A stretch of 64,000 nucleotides of DNA from Pithys albifrons albifrons. Lineage: Eukaryota; Chordata; Aves; Passeriformes; Thamnophilidae. Shown here one piece after another: positions 23,975 to 34,040 of the stretch. The position numbers and the translations under genes are program-made. The notes beneath the pieces are model-generated. The model was given only the letters and a program-made list of their open reading frames with translations. It ran no database searches and was not told the origin of the DNA. Numbering within the stretch: the stretch's first letter is position 1; the number at the start of each line of letters is the position of its first letter. The DNA lies in assembly GCF_047495875.1 (NCBI RefSeq), contig NC_092497.1:4163437-4227436 (forward strand), in the 5' to 3' direction.

Positions 23975-24093
23975 CTGCTTTGAGCAATCTGATATAGTGG
24001 AAAGCATCCTTGCCCGTGGCAGGAGGGGTGGAACGAGATGATTCTTAAGGACTCTTCCAGCTCAAGTCATACTACCATTCTATGAATCTATGA
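23975..24093 (+). mobile_element. Short CR1 LINE 3' end
   Basis: A sense-orientation tail: gagcaatctgatatagtgga, then agcatccttgcccgtggcag, gaggggtggaacgagatgat and a terminal ccattctatgaatctatgat. It is a separate, 5'-truncated insertion just upstream of the longer CR1 copy at 24150. Confidence 0.88.
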
Positions 24094-24149
24094 TGTAGCT
24101 GATGTGTGAATACCCAATTCATCTATAGCAGCTGAAAATTTGGTTCCCC

Positions 24150-24988
24150 TTGGGTCTGCCTGCGCAGCCTTTCAGAAGGACCTTGACAGGTTGGAGAGAT
24201 GAGCAGAGAACTGTCTGATATTCAACAAGGGCAAATGTAGGATCCTGCAGATGGGGAGAAATAATCCTGGAAACCAGTACAGGCTGGAGCTGACCTACTG
24301 GAAAGCTGGTCCTTGGAGCACCTGGCAGTCCTGGTGGGCAGCACTGAGCCAGCAGTGTGCCCTGGGGGCCAAGAAGGACAATAGTATCCTGGGATGCACT
24401 GGGAAGAGCATTACTAGCTGGTCAAGGGAGGTGATCCTGTCACTCTACTCAGCTCTGCTGAGGCCTCACCTGCAGTGCTGTATCCAGTTCTGGGCTCCCA
24501 AGGACAGGAGGGACATGGAGATCCGGGCGCAGGTCCAGTGGAGGGTGACACTGATGATGCAGCCTTTCTCAAAAAGAAAGGCTGAGGGAGCTGGGCCTGT
24601 TCAATCCTTGTGAGGAGATGGCTGAGAGGTGTATGTCAGTGTCTGCAGGGAAGTGTCAGAGGATGGACCAGGGTCTGCTCGGGGGTGCCCAAAAATAGGA
24701 TGAGAGGCAATGGGCCACAACTGATGCACAAGAAATTCCACTTGATCATAAGAAAGAACTTCTTTACTTTATCCTACTTTCACAATGCACTGACTGAGCA
24801 CTGGAATAAATTGCCCAGAGAGGATGTGGAGTCTTCCTCACTGGAGATATTAAAGAATTAGCTGGATACAATCCTGTTCTATGCGCTCTGAGATGACCTT
24901 GCTTGAGCAGGAAGTTAAAGCGAAATATTCCACTGTGGTATCTTCCAACCTTACTCATTCTGGTCTTCTGTGATTCTGCAATTCTCAT
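24150..24988 (+). mobile_element. CR1 LINE, 840-bp 3' portion with ORF2 C-terminus
   Basis: The longest CR1 copy in the window. The first half encodes the C-terminal part of CR1 ORF2, after the reverse transcriptase core: the frame at 24251-24613 carries a 'LLRPHLQCCIQFWAPK'-type stretch typical of the family. The rest holds the 3' region (aaattgcccagagaggatgtgg) and ends in the terminal repeats tctgtgattctgcaattct. Frameshifts and stops break the ORF, so it is a dead copy. Confidence 0.92.
24251..24613 (+). pseudogene. CR1 ORF2 C-terminal remnant
   Basis: A 120-codon open remnant of the C-terminal domain of the CR1 reverse transcriptase polyprotein. Recognisable are the Ser-Ile-Leu-Gly-Cys stretch, the Leu-Leu-Arg-Pro-His-Leu motif and Phe-Trp-Ala-Pro-Lys. 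The catalytic Ala-Asp-Asp motif lies upstream in full copies and is absent here. The frame shifts after about codon 95 and the next part of the element is in another frame. Confidence 0.75.
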
Positions 24989-26157
24989 AAGTGTCCTTGG
25001 TCTGCATTTGTTCAGATTCTGAGAGGGAGGTTTTTTTTGTTAGGGGTAAATTCCTGTGTCTTTTGAGAAACTGCAGTTTCCCCCATGGGTTGAATGACAG
25101 TATCTCTAGAACTGCCTCATGAAGGAAGTAGTTGCTCCTTATGCAGAAAAGCAGGGGGAATCCAACCCTTTAGAATTTCACACCTTATGGGGATCTGGAG
25201 CTTTGTCACATATTGACTTAAAACTCATAGCATGAATTCTTCATATGGATTTCAAGTCATCCATGGGAAATTAGTTAACATTTGGGCAGGATGCTAATCC
25301 TGAGTACTCAGTGAAAATGCATATTCCGAGCAGTAAGAATTAGGTGCACTGACAGAATTACATGCCTTCTTCACCTCAGTTGGTCCACCTAGGGCTGGTG
25401 TCATCATGTAAATCTTTCTTTTGTCATATGCCTCTAGGAACTTTATCTGGTAAGATACATTCCAAATGATGCTCCTGGCTGTGTCTTGGCATCTGAATTT
25501 TTTTGATAGCTTGATCCTAATTGCTGGTCTAAAGCATAGACACTAACTCAAAATAATACTTGATTCTCAAATCTCCTTTATTTCAAACAACCTTCCTGGA
25601 TTATTTTTTGCTCTTTGTTGACTAACAAAATAATGTATTTGTTGGAAAGAAGTTCCAAAACTATTTTATCTTTGATTTTTATTTCATGCCACTCATTTCT
25701 GTTCATTTAACCCTTTATAATGTATTTTCTGCTTTAAACATCTCTGTATCATTCAGCCATGTCTCATACATTTTTGTTTCTTAACCTTCCCATTAAACCC
25801 CACACCATCTGCCTATCCTGAAGCCCTCAAAGCTGAACAGATAGCTTTAATTTCACTTTGCATTGCTTTCCTTTTATAATAATAAACCACCCACAAACAC
25901 AGGCAAACTTTTTACTTGATTTAAAGCCAGATTTCTGATGTGTCTCCAGCTCTGCCTTCTGACTTTCAGTCTGTGCAGATGTAAATTATTCAGTGAGGGG
26001 TGTTGTAGACATGCCTCCTTTATTAACATCAGTAGGACTTGTGAGGCTAAAGGAAAATCTACCCTCCCCACAGGCATCTCATGTTGGAAATTTACACTTT
26101 ATAGCTGTGTAGTGGGGCTATATATCACCACACTCTTCATAATTGTTATTCATTCTC
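24989..26157. other. No gene seen
   Basis: AT-rich sequence without recognised elements. The frames at 25874-26174 on both strands overlap and have no domain. Confidence 0.45.
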
Positions 26158-26306
26158 TGGAAAGGAAAAAATAGAAGAAAAGAAAAAAAAAAGGAAAAAA
26201 GAAAAATAAAGAGGAAAACTATCATGTTCTGTGCATTATAAAGATCCTTTGTCATATTAAAACACAAAAAAAAGAAACAGAAGAACAAAAAGAAAACAGA
26301 AAAAAA
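26158..26306 (+). repeat. A-rich purine tracts
   Basis: Two neighbouring A/G-rich runs on the plus strand (26158-26218 and 26262-26306), separated by ordinary sequence. Confidence 0.8.
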
Positions 26307-28778
26307 TTGTTCTGTTAGACTTTACCACCCAATACTGTCTAAACATGAAAGGCAAATAAGTGCCCCAAAATTGCTGTCATTTGCAATGATGTAATTGATC
26401 ACATGTAGTCGCTTACAGTCTGTGTAGTACCTACTAAGTGATTTTGTAAAACATGGTTAGACCACAGATGTGATCCAACTAGTGCTTTGTACTCTCTCTT
26501 AGATTTCACTGCTGGATGGATTGTTAGTTAAGACATTGACAGACGACTACCAGTATATTGTGTGATCCACATTGAAGCATTATTTGGCCCATGGGCAGAA
26601 CAGTATCATCATTGTTGCAAAGCACAGAATAATAAGGCAGAGATATATACTAACAGTTTGGGATAGCCAGATTCATCTGATTCATTTTAATGAACAACTA
26701 GGCCAGCAAAGCAAACCCAACCATCTGTGCTGCAAAGACACTGAATGCTGGATTTTTTTTTCCCCTTCATCGTCATATTGCTATATCAGCACATGTGCTA
26801 ACTTCAAACCTTTCCCATAACACATGTGCTCCAGTTACACTCATTTGGATGCAATTTGGTTTATGCTTCCATTTCCCCCCTGTTGGTATGAGTGGGGCGG
26901 TCGCTGTTGCTGTTGGAAATACTTTGACATCTCTGTCTCCACTTTTTAATGTTCTTCTGTGTGACCTTGTCCAATCAAATCTAACAGGTACTGGCACAAA
27001 TGCTTCTGCCTTGATCCGAAAATACGAGCAATTATGTGTGACTTGTTTATGATTGGCAATTGATGGTGCTTAAAAAATTGGCATAAAGTTCCCAACAAGG
27101 TAAACAAACAGGCTGTTGCCCTAGTGCAGGATGTGAGGGTACAGGAAAAGGCATCTTACTTTCATTGGATATTAAACTACTTAGCTTGAATTAAAGCCAG
27201 GTGATCCACATGATAATACAAACAAATAAAAAGATTCTGATCCCATCAAAAAAGGCAACATCAGTCTGAGAGCTGGCAGCTCTTTCAGTCATTATTGCCT
27301 GGGCTCATTTGGACCAATTTAGACCTTTAATTCATCCCAGGCTTCATTTGTCATCACAGAGAGGGACAGAGAAGGTCACTTCAGCATTGCCAGGACAATG
27401 TCTTCCATTCAAGATATGACTCAGCCTCTGAAAACTACCTCTCTGTCTCTCCTATGGAAAGAACGTGGGGTGATGGAGTTCCCTATCTAGTACCTCACTT
27501 AAAACTTTTGTTTCTGCAAGATGTGTTGAGAGGAATTAACATCTAATCATAAACATAAACATGATGTACAGCATCTAAGGGAACCCCACTGAGTAGATGC
27601 TTTGCTCGGCAGTATGGACAGAGTGATCTTTGGTGCTAGTCATACTGTGGACACATCAGAGAATTCTTCTATCTGATGGAAACCTTTACTAATGAAGCGT
27701 CTCTGGTTTAGGAGCATAAATAAGTGTTTGTGCATGGCTTTTCTCTCATCTGAGTGGAAACATCAGCTCGACTGGCACTAACTAAGGGATCTCTCCAATT
27801 GCTCTAGGCAGACATAACCTTATTATTAAAATTACTATTGGGTTAAAATGGGGCACACAGAATAGTGCTGGATGCACTGATTCATGCTAATTGTGATAGC
27901 TCCATTTGTCAGTGCTGAGCCAGAGGCGTTTGGAAGCTGGTATCTGTTCCTTTTACAAACAAGGAAGTTACACTGCCACCAGGTGAAAGAATATTACATG
28001 TGTTAAATGGGCTGAGTGAATGCAGAACAGTGTCAATAGTTGAATAATTTTGATTATTACCTTTTTGAGTTGAAGGTGTCAGGATGTAAACCCTGTGAGT
28101 GAGGATTACAAGGTGGGGAAAAGGAAACATAGAAAATGGATGAGATGTGGTCACAGTTAAAAATAATGGCAACATTATGTCTCTGTGCTCCTTCTGTTGT
28201 GAGAGGATTTGTCTATTATGTATTTGCATGGATATGGCAATGCTGTGTAGAAGTTTAAGTGAACATCCATCATTTAAGCATATTTCCAGAAGTATCTCCA
28301 CACTTATTCTGACATGTATCGTTCTGCTCACTTACGAGCCTATTGTTTCAGTGTCTGTTAGATACAGCAAAACTGTTGTTTGCATTTGTTGAGCATCAGT
28401 TTTGGTCTTTAATACTTTTTACACAAACTTTCTCTTCCTTTCCGTAAGTTCTTTTACTCTTTTCCATTTGAAATTTCAACTGATGAGCAATTGTTGCTAG
28501 GTTTTGTTTCTACAGAAAATTAATAGATTTTAAGGTATAAAGGCACTGAAACAATTTTCTAATCTGTCTTCCTTTGTGTCATCAGCCTGGTAAGTTTTGT
28601 ACCTATCCTCTCTCCTACTTTTGTATACTAATGACATTTTCAAATTGAGAAAGCTTAATTGAGGCATTCCAGGATAACTCATTGTTCTCACACCTAACAC
28701 CTAAGGGAAATCTCAGAGATAAACTCCCCACAAATTCCTTCAGAAAAGGCTTATTTGGATTAATTGAAAACAGACATC
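26307..28778. other. No gene seen
   Basis: About 2.5 kb of AT-rich sequence. The longest frame (27909-28331 minus, 140 codons) shows no domain, no signal peptide and no start context that sets it apart, and is taken as chance. Confidence 0.4.
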
Positions 28779-28818
28779 TGAGGAAAAAAAAAAAAGAAAA
28801 AAGAAAAAAGAAAGAAAT
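28779..28818 (+). repeat. A/G low-complexity tract
   Basis: Poly-A broken by single G residues (aaagaaaaaagaaaaaagaa). Confidence 0.85.
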
Positions 28819-30228
28819 ATGTTCTTTTATTGAGACAATTGAAATGTTTCATTTCATCACAACAGAGAGGGACCTGAACAGAGATGTCTAAATCCATTTT
28901 AGTACTCTGGAGCATCTGACACATCTGCATGGACCTGAGAGATGCAGACCAGCAGCCACTGAAGACCTGCACCTTTATAAAGTGACAGCTGGAGCCTGGA
29001 TAGAAAAGCCCAGGCCATGTAAGAGGACAGGACACCCAAGGTTAGGCAGCATAACCTCATTCATAGAATCAAAGTTTTTGGTGTCACAATGCCCTTTTAT
29101 TTATTTTTATTCTTATTATTATTATTGTGGGGTTTTCTGTCTCATGAAACAAACACATAAACAAAAATACAAAAAGAGAAACAATTTGAGGTCCCTGAAA
29201 AATTCTATTCCACCCAAGGGTAATTTGGATGTTGAGCAGATGAAACAATCCTCTTTCTACTTTCCATTATGAAGCAGAACCTGTTCTCCCCACCCTGAAT
29301 ATTTCCAGTTTATCCAAATATGGTTCACGTAATTCCAAACCCAGGTATTTAACAGGTAATCCCCATTAGAGAGGATATAAAGAGATCCTAGATGAAAACC
29401 ATGGCCAGACACCTCATATTCAAGGAGGTAAATTGAGGTAAGATCAAAAACATCCTTACAGGCAGTGTTGCCTTCTACTCCTGCATTGCTTGAGGCAGTA
29501 TTTTCTGAAGGGCATACAAAGTTCAGAGCAAGTTGGAGAGGCTGAGATTGTCATTAATTCTTTGGCTTAGGTGAAAATTGAATAAGACCCTAAACACTGT
29601 TTAATGAACTTGTGACAGAAGTGACAAATTCACAGCAGAAGAACTCAGTTATTTAGCTGATTATGGAGCTGATAAAAATTAATGAAATATCCCAATAAGG
29701 ATTTATATAGCTACAATATTATTAAAAGTTTATAACCACTTGCTAATTGGCATCATTAATAAAAATTAATGTGGCTGCATGCACTTAAGTATTTCACTCC
29801 ATAATGAGGAAATGGACAGTGACGTGAAATACTACTAATAATTAATACTACTTATTTTTTCTAAGACAAATAGCATGTCCAAAGCTTTGCCAAGAGAAAG
29901 AAATACAATTACCCAGTCTGTATGTAACATGTGGTTACAATGAGTTAGCATTCTAGCCAGAGATATTGAGAATAACTCTTAGTGATACAGATACATTGGA
30001 AAGAGATACGACATCACAGAAAATACAGTAATGACTCTGAACCTGAGGCACAAGTTTCTCACACATCTGCCTTGGCATGTTGGTCATGACATTTGTGTTT
30101 GCAAATACAGATCACACCAATTTCCTTGCACTATGTGGTAAAATAATACATGTACAAGAATGGGGAAATGTTTTTTTTCGCTGCATAACTGCCAAGCCAA
30201 GAGGAATCAAAAGACCTGTGGGTCTTGT
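28819..30228. other. No gene seen
   Basis: AT-rich sequence with a short ATT repeat near 29109-29126. No exon is recognised. It ends at the left target-site duplication of the RTE LINE. Confidence 0.45.
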
Positions 30229-30239
30229 AGGTAGATCCT
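30229..30239. repeat. Probable target-site duplication, left copy (RTE LINE)
   Basis: aggtagatcct, matched by aggtagaccct at 34030-34040 (10 of 11). It places the LINE 3' end at 30240. Confidence 0.6.
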
Positions 30240-30283
30240 CTTCATCATGGCTAGGCTTCATGAATTAAGATCTGAGAGGGGCT

Positions 30284-30505
30284 CTACTCACGCTTGATGC
30301 AAGCATGCTGGTGGCTAAAAAGGCCAATGCAGGATAGGCAAGTCCAGTTGCAAAAGGCACAGTGGAAAGTCTCCCTAGGTGATATTGGTGAGGAACAGTT
30401 CTTTCTGTGTTGTCTTTTCTCCTCGAGGCTGATTCTGTGTGTGTTCTCAAAGGAAGCAGCACTATTTTGAGTGGTGTGTCTCCATGAATCCTGATTGGAA
30501 GCCAA
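30284..30505 (-). pseudogene. RTE LINE C-terminal zinc-finger remnant
   Basis: A 73-codon frame holding the end of the RTE polyprotein. Cys49 and Cys52, then His65 and Cys69, form a C-x2-C-x12-H-x3-C finger, followed by an Arg-Glu end. Just before it lies a basic stretch (residues 30-35, Lys-Arg-Gln-His-Arg-Lys). Such fingers are usual at the C-terminus of this RTE group and are thought to bind nucleic acid. The finger residues are intact although the rest of the ORF is broken. Confidence 0.82.
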
Positions 30506-30626
30506 CGTGGACCATTGGTGGCAGTCAATATGGCCAAGGCCGAGGTGTTGTTTCAGGGAGTCCTTCTATCTCTTCGGGACTCCCCTCTTGTGGCAGCCGG
30601 TGGCAAGTTCACCATAGAACACAATC

Positions 30627-30905
30627 TTAGGGAGGTGATCCTCCATCCTGGAGATGTGCCCTGCCCAGCGCAGCTGCATTCTCATCAGCATGGCCTCGAT
30701 ACTGCTGACCCCTGTCTGTTGAAGAACAAACACATTGGTTCACTTCATCAGCCCAATGAATGTTTAGGGTTATATGGAGGCAGCACTGATGGAAGTGTTC
30801 GAGGAGTTGCAGGTGGTGGTGGTAGATGACCCACGATTCAGACCCATATAAAAAAGTAGACAGTACAATGGCTCTGTAGACATCAATCTTTGAACATTTC
30901 TTCAT
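30627..30905 (-). pseudogene. RTE LINE C-terminal region remnant
   Basis: A 92-codon frame matching the region after the RT core. It has Val-Tyr-Arg-Ala-Ile-Val-Leu then Phe-Leu-Tyr-Gly-Ser-Glu-Ser-Trp, followed by a His-rich stretch and Asn-Ile-His-Trp-Ala-Asp. After about residue 60 it drifts out of the family pattern, which suggests a frameshift near 30720. Confidence 0.8.
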
Positions 30906-31123
30906 GTGTTTATTGGATTAGACTATTTTATGGAGTTTTCCGAAGGCTCTGTATGCCTTTGCTAGCCTGTTGTCTATCTCTTTGTCGATCTTACTGTCTG
31001 AGGAAATGATACTTCCCAGATAGGTAAACTGCTGGACTGACTTAAGCTCTGAATTGTCTATGGTGATGTGGGGCTGATGGAAGACTTCCTGAGGTGCATG
31101 TTGGTAGAGAACTTCTGTCTTCT

Positions 31124-31606
31124 TCAGGCTGACTTCCAGTCCAAAAGCTCAGCAGCGTCTGCAAAGCAGGATGTTAAATGTTGCAGAGCTGCTTCTGTGT
31201 GAGCGATGAGGGCGGCATCATCAGCAAAAAGCAGCTCATGGACAAGGTGATTCAGGGTCTTGGTGTGGGCCTTCAGTCGCCTTAGGTTGAATAGGCTTCC
31301 ATCGGTATGATATCGGATGTAGATGCTGTTTTCTTCATCAAGGTCTTCCATGGCCCTTTGTAGCATCATTCTGAAGAAGGTTGTGAATAGAGTTGGTGCA
31401 ATAACACAACCTTGTTTCATACCATTGATTATTGGAAAAGTCTCAGAAAGTGCGTTGCCACATTCGACTTGTCCATGCTGATCCTCATGATCCATGTCTG
31501 TGGTACTCCTATTGGGTCTGAAACCGCATTGGCCTTCAGGTGGAAGTTCTTCTGTGATAGCAGTTACTAATCTGTTAAAAAATACCTTGCAAGGATTTAC
31601 CAGCAA
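31124..31606 (-). pseudogene. RTE LINE reverse transcriptase core, with a deletion removing motif A
   Basis: A 160-codon frame of the RT domain. It begins in the finger region (Asn-Arg-Leu-Val; Gln-Cys-Gly-Phe-Arg-Pro-Asn-Arg-Ser at residues 26-34). It then jumps at residue 38/39 (about 31492) straight into sequence normally some 50 residues downstream. Motif B is present (Gln-Gly-Cys-Val-Ile-Ala-Pro-Thr, 65-72) and motif C is intact (Phe-Ala-Asp-Asp, 127-130). The missing part includes motif A with its catalytic aspartate, so the enzyme could not have worked after that deletion. The frame is lost near residue 156. Confidence 0.88.
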
Positions 31607-31715
31607 TGGAGAGCAAAGTAATACCTCAGTAATTAGAGCAGTCTAATGTTTTTTCTTTCTTCTTGTACATGGTGATTACTGCATCACAGAGATCTGGTGG
31701 TAGTTCACCTTGTTC

Positions 31716-31928
31716 CTAACAACGCATAACGAGCTCGTGAAATTTAGCATGGAGTGCTTGACCTCCATGCTTCCAGATTTCAGGTGGAATTCCATCAACC
31801 CCAGCTGCCTTGCCACTTTTTACCTGCTTTACGGCCCTAAGTGTCTCTCCCATAGTAGGGGCTATATCCAATTTATTTTTCTCCAGTTTTTTGTAATGTG
31901 CTGAATTGCTGAGCCTTGGACTACACAT
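31716..31928 (-). pseudogene. RTE LINE reverse transcriptase N-terminal remnant
   Basis: A 70-codon frame carrying Val-Lys-Ser-Gly-Lys-Ala-Ala-Gly-Val-Asp-Gly-Ile-Pro-Pro-Glu-Ile. This conserved motif opens the RT domain in RTE and related LINEs. It is separated from the RT core by a stop and frameshift near 31610-31715. Confidence 0.88.
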
Positions 31929-32161
31929 CTGGCACTGAAGAGAGTCTGAAAATATTCAGACCATCAGTTCAGGATGAAGGTTTTATCCGTGAGAAGCATT
32001 TGGCCCTCTGCACTGAGTAGAGGGATTTGAATCTGGTGTGTGGGTCCGTGCACTGCTTTCAGGGCCTCATCCAATGCTCTGTGGCCACCCAAATCTGCAT
32101 AGACTTGAATCTTTTCTGCTAGGTTGAGTCATCATTTGTTCTGGATATCTCAAAGTTTCTA

Positions 32162-32344
32162 CTACATGCAAGAAAAAAGGCAGCTTTGCTTACATGGCCA
32201 GATGGCTGAGTGAGATGTGAGCAGTTCTCTTTTTTTTTCAATCTCTTGATTGTTTTCATCAAACCAGTCTCTGTTTTTCTTGGAGGAGAACCGTAAGGAT
32301 TCTTCAGAGGGCTGCAGGATGCTATTTTTAATATGTGTTGCCAA
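32162..32344 (-). pseudogene. RTE LINE endonuclease-RT linker remnant
   Basis: A 60-codon frame with Lys-Lys-Asn-Arg-Asp-Trp-Phe-Asp-Glu-Asn-Asn, a stretch conserved in the linker between endonuclease and RT of this LINE group. It is bounded by frame breaks on both sides. Confidence 0.75.
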
Positions 32345-32742
32345 AGCGCTTCAGGAGAGGGATCTATGGGATGATCTTCAAATCTAGTTTGAAGGTTTAC
32401 CTGAAAGCTGTCTCACTGTGGCTGTTTCAAGGTTGTTAATTTGGAGCCTCATCTTTGGAATGCTGCCCCTCTTAGGTGTGGCCTTAAAGTGGATATGAAA
32501 TTTACAGTGCACAAGGCAGTGGTCTGTTTGACATTCTGCACCAGGCATCACTCGGGTATGACAGATATCACCAACATTTCTTGGTTACACTGAAAGACAT
32601 AGTACATTAGATGCCTGTGCTTAGATTGAGGATGCATCCAAGCTGTCTTCAGGCTGTCTTTCTGCTGAAAGATAGTGTTGGTAATGATGAGCTGCTATTC
32701 TGCACAAAACTCTAGCAGGAGGCATCCATTGTCTTTGCAGTT

Positions 32743-33276
32743 TCAAACAGCATGCTTGCCCAGGACTCCTTTCCAGGTTTCAGAGTTCTTACCTACACTG
32801 GCCTTGGAGTCACCAAGGATTATGATCTTATCTGCAGGAACCTTTTGGATGAGGCGGCGCAGGTCTGTGTAGAATTTGTCTTTTTCTGCAGGGTCAGCTT
32901 GGAGAGTTGGGGCATATATGCTAAAAAGAACAACATGTTGCTTGTTGTGTAGTGGGAGGCGTAAGGACATAATGTGATTGGAACGACCTGTCGGCAAATT
33001 TTCAAGTTTGGAGGCAACAGAGTTTTTAATCATGAAGCCAACTCCTGAAGGGTGTCTTTCAATTTTGGGTTTGCCTGACCAGTAGAGTGTGTAGCCAGCA
33101 CCATGTTCTTTAAGGCTGCCCTCCTCGTGAAGACGAATTTCATTGAAAGCAGCTATGTTGATGTTGAATTGTGGCAGTTTGTGGGCAATTAGAGCAGAAC
33201 AACATTCAGGATGTACACTATTGACATTATCAAGCATGGTTCTGGTGTTCCAACATGTGAGTGTTAATTTGAACAC
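32743..33276 (-). pseudogene. RTE LINE AP-endonuclease domain, damaged
   Basis: A 177-codon frame of the apurinic-like endonuclease that nicks the target site. Visible are Cys-Trp-Asn-Thr-Arg-Thr (8-13), Ala-Phe-Asn-Glu-Ile-Arg (43-48, keeping the catalytic Glu46), Gly-Val-Gly-Phe (78-81) and Tyr-Ala-Pro-Thr (121-124). Gly-Asp-Ser-Lys-Ala (155-159) stands where the family has Gly-Asp-Phe-Asn-Ala, so the active-site Asn is replaced by Lys. A stop follows at residue 178. The remainder, including a Thr-Asp-His motif, continues in other frames down to about 32430. Confidence 0.9.
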
Positions 33277-33572
33277 ACCTTTGCAGGCAGGTGTATGCCT
33301 TTGTCTCTCTGTCTTTGTTGTTGTTTGACCACACCAAAAAGGCCGGTTGGCCGTGGTTAGCCAACGAGTTTAGGAGATGAGCTTTGTTTAGGGCACCTTT
33401 TTGAGACCCCTCTCTGTGTGGAGCAAGCAGTGCTGTCCTTAGAAAAGGCTGCTTGGTCATTCAGGATGATGCCAAACCAGACTGTCATCGCCGGTGTCAA
33501 TCTCAAGTGATGAATTTCCTGAACCACCTGCATGCAGGGTTGGGGCTGCGGCTTCCAGCTGCTTCCTATCAC
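33230..33572 (-). pseudogene. RTE LINE ORF N-terminal region, frameshifted
   Basis: Two overlapping minus-strand frames (33357-33572 and 33230-33460) can be read as one N-terminal region split by a frameshift within a few codons of 33430, then another before the endonuclease frame at 33276. The N-terminal part has no known domain. The original start codon is not certain. Confidence 0.6.
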
Positions 33573-33608
33573 CTACCATTTCGACTCTCACCTGTCGCTA
33601 CAGGGCTT

Positions 33609-33751
33609 GTAATGTGGGTGAACCCTTTGAACCTGAACAGTGGATTTTTTAAGTGAGGCACAGCATGCGTGGAACTGGCCCCACCCTTTACTCCTAAGGT
33701 TCACCTGCCAGGGCCTAGCAAGCTTGGACAGTGACAATGAATACCTCAGGA
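33609..33751 (-). repeat. LINE 5' UTR block shared with the SINE
   Basis: The donor-type block that reappears in the SINE at 6010-6153, in the same orientation, with many single-base differences. It lies between the tandem units and the ORF. Confidence 0.85.
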
Positions 33752-33755
33752 CGTA

Positions 33756-33890
33756 GGTTTGGTTAGAGTATCCTTCTCTTAGATGGATGGCCTTAGAGGG
33801 CTAAGCAAGGTCCATCTGCCCGGGTTTGGGGTTAGAGTTGTCCTTCTCCTAGGATGGTTACCAGAGGGCTAGTGAGCCCGTCCTGCTCAT
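33756..33890 (-). repeat. Tandem duplication in LINE 5' UTR
   Basis: Two units of about 67 bp. On the plus strand each runs ggtttgg...ttagag, then a tccttctc word, then agagggcta, and a cgtcc/gtcc word. They begin near 33756 and 33825. Tandem 5' UTR units in LINEs often carry promoter function; that is inference here. Confidence 0.7.
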
Positions 33891-34029
33891 GGACACACTT
33901 TGACCCTTCAGCTGTGACCTGTCTGGCATGGGAGACTCTACTGAGGCACAAACCACCGCCACCACAACACACAACCTCATGAGGGCACACAAGCTTCTTC
34001 CCCACAACAACGGTGTGTCCATGGATAAG

Positions 34030-34040
34030 AGGTAGACCCT
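34030..34040. repeat. Probable target-site duplication, right copy (RTE LINE)
   Basis: aggtagaccct, a one-mismatch partner of 30229-30239. It places the LINE 5' end at 34029. Confidence 0.6.

Larger units (their letters stand above)
30240..34029 (-). mobile_element. RTE-clade LINE, near full length, AviRTE-like
   Basis: A 3.8-kb non-LTR retrotransposon read on the minus strand from 34029 to 30240. Order: a 5' UTR with two tandem units (33756-33890) and a block shared with the composite SINE; an N-terminal region; an AP-endonuclease domain; a linker; a reverse transcriptase with its FADD motif (31228-31217); a C-terminal region; a C2HC-type zinc finger; and a short 3' end with an ATGATG tail. 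This architecture, one long ORF with no poly-A tail, is that of the RTE clade. Multiple frameshifts, stops and an internal deletion make it inactive. An RTE family called AviRTE is known from scattered bird lineages and filarial nematodes; the name here is an inference from the bird context. Confidence 0.9.

Noticed and set aside
27909..28331. 140-codon minus-strand open frame
   Set aside because: No domain, no membrane or signal pattern, no recognised family. Length is within chance for 64 kb and six frames.
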